Below are positions 24,314 to 35,217 of a stretch of 64,000 nucleotides of DNA, in pieces. The position numbers and the translations under genes were made by a program. The notes beneath the pieces were generated by a model, which made no database searches, was not told where the DNA came from, and worked only from the letters and a program-made list of their open reading frames with translations. The stretch is from Ricordea florida (taxonomy: Eukaryota; Cnidaria; Anthozoa; Corallimorpharia; Ricordeidae), in the NCBI GenBank assembly GCA_949710005.1, contig OX453284.1, forward strand, positions 5,332,235 to 5,396,234. Reading direction: 5' to 3'. Every line of letters begins with the position of its first letter. The first letter of the stretch is position 1.

Positions 24314-25492
24314 ATGGAAACGAATATTACGCATCTGTCAAAATCTACAGGCCCTACGGCAAATAAAGATCCGAGCGAATTAAACGAGACACACGTTAAC
24401 AGTGCCATAGTAAGCAAAACCGGCCCAAGTATGAACAGTTCAACGACTTTGCATGAAAAACCTGCCAATGATACATCTCCCACTGGCAATGTACTTGTCA
24501 GATCAAAGATGGAAGTATTTGCTTTCATTACTCTTTACGTTCTACTGGCGCTGGTCATAATTGCTGGAAACATTTTAGTCGTTGTGGGTTTTCGGAAATT
24601 CCGCCTAAGGACAGCCATCAACATGTTCTTTGTGAGCCTCGCTGTGTCCGACCTCCTAGTGGGTGCTGTGTCCATTCCTCTTTGGATCTACATCCTCTCT
24701 TGCCCGTATTTTACAGCTTCAACTTGCTCACAGCCAAAATCCTTCATAGCCGTGTTCTATCAATCGTTTGATGTTTTCAGCGCGTTGGCTTCGATCTCAA
24801 ACCTCGTGGCAATAAGCGTGGAGCGTTACTTGGCGATATGTTGGCCGATTCGTCATCGATTGAGCACCTTCGGCCGGTATTACCTGATGATCTTCATAAC
24901 GTGGAGTTACTCTTCTGTAATTACCACCCTGTATTTGTTGGATCTCGGGTCCACATGGCAGAATCATCGTGGCCTACTGGTCTTTGTAGCAGGGTTTGCC
25001 TTGCCTCTTGTCATCGTCACATCCATGTACAGCAGCACGTTTGACAGCGTCAGAAAAATGGAAGCACATTGGAGAAGAAACAACGCCAAAAGATCTTCGC
25101 TTCGCAAAAACGTCCAACGAGAGAAGAGAACGGCTTCCACTGTTGTTATCGTAACGGTATTGTTCATAATTTCATGGCTTCCATTTTTCGTGGTCTCTCT
25201 TCTATGGACTTTCAATCGTTCTTACCTTCCCAAAGGAACCGACTTCATTCATCTGTTTGACTTTATTAAGTGGATGCACTATAGTAACAGTGCTGTTAAC
25301 CCCGTTGTGTACGCTTACAGAAGTGTAGAGATTCGACATCTGCTGATGAAATTGCTTCTAGGCGTTTGCGGTAAGGAGTTTGTCCCCGCAGTGCGCAGAC
25401 CAGAACATCCGAGGGTTTTGCAAAGAGTTGCTGATTGCAATCACACTGAAGTGAGGAACCCTTTGCGAAATGGAATCCCGATGCACAAGTAG
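24314..25492 (+). CDS. Rhodopsin-type (class A) GPCR 4, orphan amine/adenosine-like
   Basis: Single exon, 392 residues, the longest of the five receptors because of a 66-residue N-terminus with four N-glycosylation motifs (NIT, NET, NSS, NDT). TM1 is about 68-92, TM2 102-126 (SLAVSD), TM3 143-168, TM4 188-208, TM5 219-244, TM6 273-298 (ISWLPFF), TM7 310-334 with NPVVY at 329-333. The DRY box is ERY (170-172); Asp153 is at 3.32. Unlike its relatives it lacks CxxC in extracellular loop 3 and instead has two cysteines (130 and 138) in extracellular loop 1. It is most like GPCR 5 (shared AVNPVVYAYRSVE and RHR after TM3). A candidate AATAAA lies at 26242-26247. Confidence 0.95.
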   Translation: METNITHLSKSTGPTANKDPSELNETHVNSAIVSKTGPSMNSSTTLHEKPANDTSPTGNVLVRSKMEVFAFITLYVLLALVIIAGNILVVVGFRKFRLRTAINMFFVSLAVSDLLVGAVSIPLWIYILSCPYFTASTCSQPKSFIAVFYQSFDVFSALASISNLVAISVERYLAICWPIRHRLSTFGRYYLMIFITWSYSSVITTLYLLDLGSTWQNHRGLLVFVAGFALPLVIVTSMYSSTFDSVRKMEAHWRRNNAKRSSLRKNVQREKRTASTVVIVTVLFIISWLPFFVVSLLWTFNRSYLPKGTDFIHLFDFIKWMHYSNSAVNPVVYAYRSVEIRHLLMKLLLGVCGKEFVPAVRRPEHPRVLQRVADCNHTEVRNPLRNGIPMHK

Positions 25493-25775
25493 TGAGTAGA
25501 ATGGCTCTCATATGGAAGAGTTGTTACAATGGTTGGTGTTTTGGAAGTAAAGAGGCAAGGAGTTTGTCCCTGCAGCGTGAGAACCAGAACACTCCAGAAC
25601 CAGAACACTCCAGGTTTCAAGAGTTGCTGATTGCAATCACACTGGAGCGAGGAACGCTTGCGAAATGGAATCCTGGTGCACATTTAGTGACTTTTTTTGT
25701 AGTCTGCAGTGCACAGACCAGGACATTCGACGGTTTGCAAAGAGTTTCCAATTGTACTGATGCTGCAATCTTTTC
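25493..25775 (+). repeat. Degenerate tandem copies of the GPCR 4 C-terminal tail
   Basis: The last approximately 130 bp of the coding region (aaggagtttgtcc, gagttgctgattgcaatcac, cgaaatggaatcc) recur at about 25556-25690 in a different frame with indels, and a shorter third remnant (gtctgcagtgcacagaccag) lies at about 25701-25760. These are non-coding leftovers in the 3' flank. Confidence 0.75.
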
Positions 25776-27300
25776 TGGAACAAATTTGTTCAGTCTGGCA
25801 GGAAATGAAACAATAGGGATAATCAACTTTTCATGGCCGAGAAAAAGCAAACCAGACTTGAGGGAGTTCTTGCTAAAGAAATCTTACATCGTTGAGTATT
25901 TGATATAGGCAGACGCTCCTAGCCATATACAACGGGGAACATTTTAGAACATTTTTTTTTCTGTGAAGGGGGAGAAAACTGAGTGAACTTTGATCGCAGA
26001 AAGTAGAACCCAAACTGACAGCGATTCTGTATAATGAAGAAACTCATTCGGCAGTTTTGAAGGAGGGTTAAGTTGCAGCCCTTCGCTATTGATCCATTAT
26101 CTCCTACCCCTACCCCCCTGCACACACCTTCGCACTTAGCGATGGCCTGCAGTTCCACTGACTGACACCGTTTCTTAATCTCAATTCTAATAACAAGATG
26201 AAACGGACGGAAGGAGGAGAACATATATTGAATTTACTGTAAATAAAAAATAAGCACACTTTTTAACGGAGTTTCCGCTCAATATATTGTCTGAGGATGA
26301 AAAAAGAGAGATCGTGCACTTTCTATTGGCTGTTGCGGAACGAGGCCTTAAAAAACAATGCAGTGATATCTGCTTTTATAAATCCATCAATTATGTTCTC
26401 TCGTAGGCAATTGATAGTGATGCATTGACAATGCAGTCCCGTCAAAATTAGGGAAAAATCTGAGGATATTGCTAGTTTTCGTCTTTAAAGGGTTCGTTAT
26501 ACTGATTCAAAGAAACAATAGGAGAATTCAACTACTCTGTGACGAAGCAAAGCCCCAAAATAAAAAGTCTTAAGAGAACACTCATAAGGTCACAGAAACC
26601 TCTTTTTGCGGTAATCTCGTGTTGGACTTTATCCAGTGCGGTAAAAAAAATACATATCATATTGATAACCTTCATTTGTATTGGAAACTAAAATGCACCA
26701 ACGTCACTTTGTATTTAGATGTAAACTATTCGTCTGTGCTCTCAGTAAAAAGCCTTAACAGCTAAATGCCTACGTTACCTTCCTTGGCCCGGTATAGAGG
26801 AAAATAAGCTCCAGTGAGGGTAAAATATGGAGACTTGACGTTTGGGTTTCCTTTTAGTTTCTTTATCTGGAGTTTGATAATTTTGGGTCAAAACTGGGAG
26901 TAAATTGTATAACTGGTAGGGAGCTTCCCTTTCAGCAGAGGCCTCTTTTCCTTGTCTTCAGCGCGCGGGAGAAAAGAGTCCTCTATCGTGGATCGAATCG
27001 GTCTGTGCTGAGCATGCGCCGCAGTTTCTTAGCGACCGAACCATGATATAAAGATGACGTGTACTATTAGCATAATACTTTAACAGACCTCAAATTGGCC
27101 CTCAAAAACCTGCGTTGCTTGTCCATTTAAAAATGTAAAAGGGCTTTGAACTGGTGGTTATTAAGATTTTTTATTTTTCCATCCTGCATCTTATCCAAAA
27201 CGAGAGAAAGGAAACGTTGTAACTCTTCTTCTACAAGACGCCATGTTCCTATGCGGGGTCATCAAATGACAGCGGAAGTACTCTAAATGTTTGCACAAGA
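25776..27300. other. Intergenic, no gene seen
   Basis: AT-rich sequence without a supported ORF, RNA gene or clear repeat family. It probably includes the 3' UTR of GPCR 4 (AATAAA at 26242). Confidence 0.5.
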
Positions 27301-27698
27301 CTAAGAGAGTAGTACGGTCATGCCGATTCTGGTTCATCTACAAAATTTTCAGATAAGTCCTGGAAAAATCAATTTTATAATCAAGAAAAAAGCCACTGCC
27401 GATTCTGACCCATTTTGGAAAATCCCCGGAAAAATCATTTTTCAATAAATTCTTGGAAAAAAAATCTTGATTTCATCTAAATCCGAAGGCTAATCAAGCT
27501 AAATCCGGGCAGAATCAAAATATAAGCAGGCCAAATCGGGGCAGAATCAAAATCATATCTAATCAAAGTCTAATTCCTCATCCAGAAGGCCCCGACTCTC
27601 TCCAGACCCGCCTCTAGCTTAGCCAACCCAAATTAAAGCATATCTTAAATAACTTCTCAAAATAAGTCATTTAAAATCGATTGAATATAAAATTTTAG

Positions 27699-28805
27699 AT
27701 GACTGAGGCCATAAGCGCAAAGTTAGACCCAAACCGAAACCCATGTGAGCCCTTCGGATTGAAAGCTCATTCAACTCTCCATAGAAGTACGTTACATACG
27801 TCAACTGCCAATCCAGGGGAAACTCTCGATATCAGTAATATTCCACAATTATTAGGGGATATGGTTATTGTACCTGGTAACTTAACAGCAACAGAGCATG
27901 AGAATAATACCGTAGTTAATAATGTTGGAGTCTTTAAGTGTCATTCTGTGATGAACAGCTGCAGGATATACAAAGATATGATTTGTCTATGACCTATAGT
28001 GACTTGTTTCTAACAGCCGAAGAACATAAAGATAAATTACGGCAGGGAATATCCTCCGAAAACGTTAGCACGGCTCCGGACCACTGCTAAGAAAAGCGAC
28101 CAATCAAAAGCCGACTGTCTTCTGCTTTCAGCTAATCATAATATAAAGTATTGCATCCATTATATCATCCAATCCTGAATGACCATGGAGTTTTCTATCC
28201 AAGAGCGTTATCGCATCAAATAAAATTTGGGATTGCGTTTGTTCCAGTTAATTATATCGTCATCTACTCCCACGCAGTTAAGCCTTCAACATACCAAATA
28301 ACTAATCCTGAGATGGAATACCGATGTATATCTAATGATTATCTAGCTCGAAAAGTGATGACAGCATACCAGGTAGGTAAAGGATTTTACTACAAAAATA
28401 TTCACCTATACTCGAAATTTTCACCGTTAACCCTTTAAGCCCCGATAGTGTCTTTACAGATTTTACTCTGACTAACGCCAGACGATTTTACTCGTCACAG
28501 TGAGACCCCTCGGGGCTTAAAGAGTTAACAGAAAGAACGATAGTATTATTAATAATCACATAAATGTACAAGGCGGTCTGTGATTGGAATATTGTGCCTA
28601 TCTATTGATAATAATTGTATCGGAATGAGAAACTGAAAAGTTTTTAAATCCTGATATCAAATCCATCAACATTGATATTGATGGCATACCAAACGGATTA
28701 TATTCTAAGGGAATGATTCCATCTGATTTTTGCGAATCTACCAAAAAATGGTATGATGTAGTTAATATGAGCGAAAACGATTTTTACAAAACGTTAAAAG
28801 CGAGT
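27699..28805 (+). pseudogene. Capsid-like gene remnants (Polinton/adintovirus-like), broken
   Basis: Three coding-like stretches lie in order on the plus strand: 27699-27992 (includes ANPGETLDI and MVIVPGNLTAT), 28151-28438 (includes NDHGVFYPRAL and EMEYRCIS) and about 28650-28800 (includes NIDIDGIPNGLYS). Stops, frame changes and a nested MITE (28427-28529) separate them. They resemble parts of large capsid-like proteins dispersed in cnidarian genomes and tied to Polinton-type elements. The match is by recognition only, and the gene is clearly non-functional. Confidence 0.4.
28427..28529. mobile_element. Short MITE of family A type nested in the capsid remnant
   Basis: Termini ttaaccctttaagcccc and ggggcttaaagagttaac are inverted; about 103 bp in total. 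The ends match those of the 210-bp copies at 717 and 49998, but the interior differs. Confidence 0.7.
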
Positions 28806-29199
28806 CTATTAACATTTTGCTTAAGAGTTTGCTTAAGATTCTGCTAGTCCTTTGTTTAAGATTCTCCTAGTTGGTTGTTTACCTACCATCACTAAATTCT
28901 TTGCGCAAAATTCTTGTTGCAGCCTTCTGAAGGAGGAATAAGACTGATTATATTTTGATTCTGCCCGGATTTAGCTTGATTAGCCTTCGGATTTAGATGA
29001 AATCAAGATTTTTTCCAAGATTTTATTAAAAACATATTTTTCCGGGGATTTTCCAAAATGGGCCACAATCGGCAGGGGCTTTTTCCTGGATTATAAAAAT
29101 GATTTTTCCAGGACTTATTTGAAGATTTTGTAAATGGGCCAGAATCGGCAAGACCCTTCTACTAAGAGGGCTCAAGTTACGGTCAGCAAACAATACAGT

Positions 29200-29318
29200 C
29201 AGCATGGGTAGGTACGTGGTGTAAGCATCATATAGTGGTTCCCCGTTAGTGAATATATGGCATACATTGCTCTCCATAGCCATACACGATGCTTACACCA
29301 CGTACCTACCTGAGCATG
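29200..29318. mobile_element. Short hairpin element
   Basis: ggtaggtacgtggtgtaagc at 29207 pairs with its inverse at 29288-29310, with a loop of about 58 bp. No coding capacity. Confidence 0.75.
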
Positions 29319-32300
29319 CAACTGCTCCGTCCATGATCGTGGATGTGCGGCTTGATCAAAGACCGAAGTAGGCTTTTGTTAACGTAAATAACCTTAAGTA
29401 AGGGAAATATCACGGCTCGGAATAAGGTTTTCACTGTTAAGGAAACCATAATGATTTTTGGAAGCAATTTCATTCTCGAATTGGAGACAACCGGAACGAT
29501 TTTTAAACCTATAAAGAATTTATTGTTAATATTAAACATTCATTCGCAGCCATTGTAACTCCTTATTCCTTGCCATTGAAAGCAAAAAATTCTTAAGACG
29601 ACAGCTGCAAGTAGTTTTATTACACTTTTATAACGATCTTAAAGTATTTCACCAAAATTGGTTTATTGATTTGACGCTTCCTTCGCGAAAATGCATATTG
29701 GGTTTTGCAGTTTCAATTTCTCGTTTAAAAATTAACAACAGCAAATTATTAGAAAAAAAAAAGAGTCGAAACCGCCCCTGCCATCAGTCATTATTTCGAT
29801 GCTAGAAGCGAGTGGTACCAAATCATCCTTGTAGTGCCACAAAGAAAGATCATTGTAAGACAGAAGCAGCTCCTCAACAATTCACCTCACTTACACCCCG
29901 GGTCGTGTCCATTCATGAATGATCCGTTCACCCTAAAACCTGTCAGGCGGTCAGAAGCAAGCCATCATGTGATATGTTGGTTCGATGTATCGTGAGAAGA
30001 AAAACAGTCTCTTGTGACTGCTTTGTGAAAGTGTTTACAAACGAAATGCTTCTTGTTTGTTCAGACTACTAGTGCAGCGAATTGTCAGGCATCGAAGGAA
30101 AGAAGCGGAGCTTCTGTTCTGATGAATAAAATTTAATTTGCAACTCAGGCCTAAAACCACCCAGTTTCATTCCTTTCAAGCCACTTATTGCCCTGATCGG
30201 AGGATAGTTGTATTTGCTTAAATCTAACGCTTTTGTGTGTCTTGCCTTCGATATTCAATTAATCGCAAGCCGCTATTATAATAAAGCATTAAATAAACCA
30301 TCTTAGATGAGCAGAAAATTGTTTTCCTACGCTTTTTCGTAATTAAGGCTTACTAAGATCTAACATCGTTTGGTGCAAATGTTAAAATGGGTTGTGAAAC
30401 TATGAAAATAGGACACGCAAATTAGCGCCGGTAACCGTGGGTACGGTTTGTAATCTTTCATGTCAGGTCCGTTTGCGTTGATATTATCCAACCCAGGGCG
30501 AAATGTCCACAGTTTTGATAACCAACTTTCTGGCAATACCAAATGCGATACCAACGCAAGATCTCAGTTAAAACGTGGTCGCAATAGTTGAACCATCCCC
30601 GGGTTAATACAAATCTGTCTATATAGCCTGTGGAGCTTAACTGGGTGAAGGGTGATCTGCCCTAACTGCTCCTTGGGTTGAAACAAATATTTTGTCAGTA
30701 AAGTCTCGTCGATAACAGCAGTGCTCATTAACAAATAACGAGTGTCTTTCTCTTCTCTTAACAGGTTTTGTTTCTTGTGTTTAGATAGCATTGCAAATAA
30801 TAAAAGTGAGCTTATTTTTAACTTGGATGTTTTCTTGCGAGATCGTAAGATAACAGCAGCTTTTTAAACGAACTGACCTCAAAGTTCAAACTTAATTTGT
30901 AAAGAAACGGAAACGTTATAAAATCGGCGGATCCACTTAATGTTGACAAGTCTGTAAGAGTTCCTTTCGGCTAAAAGGTCTCTTAATCAAAAGATTAATT
31001 TCATTTTCGTAATGTCATTCGCCCACCTGAAGGGTCCCGAACCAATCAGATTTGGTTTTCGATGACCTCTGTATGAGGAGACCTGAAACACCGTGTGGTT
31101 TTATGTTTACACGCCGCAAGTATTTTATTCCTTACTAACTGAGTCGAGCTTGAAGTCAAGTGTTACAGTTACGAAGTGTGGGTGAACTGTCCAACTCTTG
31201 CTCGGTGTTATGATTGTCTGAAAACAGGCACTCCTTAACGTGCATACAAGGCTATTCGTCATTTATAACTGAGGTAGGTTCTGAAAATACAGTTTGACGA
31301 GCTTGTTAAAGCTTGTCCCTTATGGTCTATCCCTTGCTTTGTTGTTTCCTGTTAATTTGCCTGCATTTTAAGGAAGGTGAATATGAATAGATCAGTTGAA
31401 TTCTTAGACGACCCTTTTAAGAACCAAAAAACTCTCAAGTTCAAAAAGCTCGTGAAATTAAAACAGCACCAATCGAAATTCAAGAATCGTGTAACATGGC
31501 AGGCAGAAAAAGGTCTAGGCAATGGTTAAAAACGAAAAGGCCTGCTGTTTAGGGTTGACAAGGCTAAATTTATATTAGAAATAGAATGATATTATGTCTG
31601 CACTTAAGTCGTGACTCCAGGAGTTGAGGGGCTATAGATGAAGAGCTATGTCATACACGTAACCTGACGTTCGACTCAGTGGATTTGGCTTAGAAATAGT
31701 TCAGAACCGGCCTGCAGGGACACAAAATGTGAACTCATGAATTTGATTTTTGTATGGGAGAAATTGTTATGGTTTAAGGGTTAAGAATAATAGCCATATT
31801 GCAAGATCAAGGCCTTTGCCTCTGAGCTTGACTCAAGACTTAACATTTAATAGCAAAAACGTTAGCATGACTTAAGGTTTAAGTCAGCTTGTGACTGAAT
31901 TTACACTGCTTATTTGAGCTACGTTGTATCATTTTACCAGTAAGGTGTGATTTTGGCATTGCATTTTAAGGGAAAGAAGTTCAGGAATAAAAACATAATA
32001 CCCGATTCAGCCATTTTCTGAAAGACATGAATTGGTTGATTTTCTGTTTAGTTTATTGAAAATTCTTAGCGGTTTTGCTGAAAGCTAAACGCTGCTATGT
32101 TGTTTTTATTGAAGAATGCGGTGGTACAGAGCTCTAAGTCTTTAAACACAACAATATGCCGGCTTATCAAGTTATCTGTGCATTTATCTAAAGTGACTGT
32201 AAGGCGGGTCCGCTTTTTGTGGTTGACTGCAGCTTTGTTTGGATTCAGTTTGCAATTAAGCTTTCTCTCCGGCGATCGCGTAAACAGGAAACTGCGTTCA

Positions 32301-35217
32301 ATTGCAAGGAAGAACGTAAGACAGTAAGTTTATTAACTGAAAATGTTTTGATTTGCGTAGGACGTGTAAAATACTCAATTGATCGAGTTACTTATGGGTG
32401 TCTATCAGTAAAACGTTTAGGCCAATAAGATGCAGCGTAATATTGAGCATAACGTTGAAGACGTCAAAACTTACAGTGGTCCAATCAAAGAACGGCTTAT
32501 TATCATATGAATAATAGTATTTTACCGGAAGATAAAAAAACTCGTATTTTCCATATTTTCACTCAGTGAAGATATGAAAAACTTATGTACCAAATGTCCC
32601 GGATGTACGGGTGCGTCCTAACAACATTTTCAAGCTAGTTTCTTGTCCATATAATAAAAAGAACATTACACGGTGGCTTGAAGATAAGACTTTTATTTTC
32701 TCGTGTTTTACTCGCTCGCTGAGCGCACTCGTAAAAATTGTTTTCACCACTCGAAATAAAATTCATATCTTCACGCCACGGTGTAAAATCTCTCTATTTA
32801 TTCATGTTATGTTATAAGTAAATTTGAAGACAGATGGTAATAGACCAAGTGTTGGAGTCTAGTTGGGAACATCAGGATAGAGAGATTATGACCGGAAAAG
32901 TTTCCATTCTTCCACTAGTTTAAATGCGTGGTCAGCCAAAATTTTGACCTCTTAAATTAACAATTATATTATTATTTTTACTTATGTTCTTCATGGAAAA
33001 TTGTTAAAAGATACATTATTTAGTACTGGTTGAATATATTTTACAACTCGAGAAGGGAGTCGTACAGTTTCTTAGAAACCACTTAAAATTGTAAGATACT
33101 GTACGAGCGTCAACCTTTCAAATTACTTCGATAGAGTGGTGGTGTGCCATTTTCTTGGGGAGCCTGTGAATGATTACAGTACACCCAAGGAGTCAATGCT
33201 CGAACTATTTTGAATATTCTGCGTCTATACACTCTTGCACTTGTAAATAATAGAATTGATTACTTTCCTGAACTATTTGTTGGCCAGTTTATGAAGCCAA
33301 TTACAAATAGAAGCCGGTTCTATAGCTATCATCCTTTTTAACATCACCTGGGCAACAAGCTGTCAAGTTTCGAGCACACCTTCAACAAAAAAAGAAATAA
33401 CTGCTGTGGTTTTATTCATATTGCAAAACCTTGGAAGCACGAAATCGATAAGAAAACAGAAGAAGAAGAAACTGCTGTGAGGGCGTAAAGAGAAAAAAAT
33501 AAATTCGAGATTAATGACAAAATCTAAGCAGCCGAGAATAGTTCCATTTTGGGAGCAGCTTTCTATCACGATTCCAATAGTACATCTGCCAAAAGCTTTA
33601 GTTTCCTAGCTGAATCAAAAATGAACTTTACTGAATTTTGGAAGGGAAAGTACCAGCGGTTATGTCACTTCTTTTTTCATAAAAAAACCTATCGATGCTG
33701 TCAAGTAATGAACTCAAATTAATTTCCTGAGTTCTTGATGAAATGGCGATACGAGAAGGCCGCTAAAATGCTTGTTTACCAATAGATTTCAGCGCGCGAT
33801 GATCAACCTTTGTTTTAAACTCAAACCACTTGAATAGATGGGAAAGCAATTTTATGCAAAATTAATTCGTAAAAATGATTAAAATCAATTCGTAAAAATG
33901 ATGTTTTTCCTGGCATGGAAGCAATTTTATTACAAGCCTTGCTGCGAGCACGACCAATCTTTGTGGATACGTCCAAGAACATAAAAACAAAATGAGCTTC
34001 AGCAAGAGCTCATCATTTTGCTCCTGGCTTCCGGGAACATATGAAAAAAGCACCTATTTCATCGAGTTGTAACATACACATACATTCTATACTCTGATTC
34101 AATGAAGAACCCTAATTAAGAGTGACGCATTTTTGCCTCCAGAGAAATATAAATAACGTCGTTGATTGCTTGAACAACCAAAAACCGATGTCTCTCCGTT
34201 CGTTGTATTTTTCGCCGTTTTTATCTCTTTATCGTACTATCTTAAAAAACTGACAAACTCTAATTTAGTTGTTTCGCCCTTTCACTGCCCACAGACCTTC
34301 CTTTATCACTTTTGTTTTGGCAAGGTTTGCTTCTAATTTCTACTCCCGTTGGATTATTTCGAGAACAGTGGTCAAAATTCTGGGTTCTTGTCTGCATGTT
34401 CGATGAGACGCTCGTCGTTGTTTTCAAAATGCCATTTTTTTTTCTTTCGAAGGTTTCCAAATCTCATTCATTTGTACAAACATCACTTATTCATTGAGCC
34501 AACGAAAATCAAATTTCATTACATTTGCATCTTACTAGGGGAGGCTAAATTAAACAATCTATACAATAGATTCTGACTCACGACAAACTATCAATGGAGA
34601 GGTAAAGATGAAAGGATGGCAAACTGTCTAAGTTCACCTGGCGACCGGAGAAATTCACGCTTACAAAGGAAAGTAAAACAGGCGTTATTTGAAATAACTG
34701 ATGTGGAGTCTTTCGCACGTGGTCTGAAAACGAAGTACAAAAGAAATTTGGGTGGAGAAGTTTGTACTTGAGTGATGAATGGAGTGGCAAACTGTAGTTC
34801 GATTTTAAGTTCATGAAAAAACGCTTTGCCCCTCCTCCGCGTAAAGAGTTACGATTAAAGTACAAAAAACACCGGGCAGGATTTAATGAGAGAAATTTCA
34901 AACAAACCTGAGCGAAATTATAGAAGACACAAAGTACACAAACCAAACACAATATGCTTTCTAATGCTAACTGGCATAAACTCGCAGGTGTGTTGAGAAA
35001 AAAATTACTGTGACGCTTAAGTTGCTCTAGTCAGGTGGTCCTCATTCGCCGTCAGTTTTATTGAAAAGTTGAATCCTTTGCTGTGTGTTTTCTAATGATT
35101 TCTTTTCTATCTCTCTCAGTGTCGCTGGCTGTTGGACTAGCTCCTGAAGGGCAACGGCAAATTAGCGTGGTTTCAGCTATGTAGGAATGGAAGTGTTTCC
35201 TATTTTGTTGCGATGCA
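29319..35217. other. Long intergenic region upstream of GPCR 5
   Basis: About 5.9 kb without a confidently called gene. It contains one MITE (32510-32800). Possible but unsupported exons are an ORF pair in one frame split by a TGA on the minus strand (30360-30791) and a hydrophobic ORF at 32097-32327. Otherwise AT-rich DNA. Confidence 0.5.
32510..32800. mobile_element. MITE family F, copy 1 (hairpin)
   Basis: The core attacacggtggcttgaagat pairs with tatcttcacgccacggtgta, and tttattttctcg with cgaaataaaat. A second copy lies at 50370-50670. No coding capacity. Confidence 0.75.

Larger units (their letters stand above)
27308..29161. mobile_element. Decayed 1.85-kb DNA element with long TIRs
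   Basis: About 225-bp terminal inverted repeats: the phrases tgccgattctgg, ccattttggaaaatccccgg and atttagcttgattagccttc occur in opposite orientation at 27320-27535 and 28945-29155. A 7-bp direct repeat ctaagag flanks the element (27301-27307 and 29162-29168), a candidate target-site duplication. The interior holds capsid-like ORF remnants. It is too short to be autonomous and no transposase, integrase or polymerase was seen. The architecture fits a deleted Polinton/adintovirus-like element, but this is inference. Confidence 0.65.

Noticed and set aside
30360..30791. Two minus ORFs in the same frame split by one TGA
   Set aside because: Looked like a broken gene, but the combined 140 codons match no family I recognise and could be chance.
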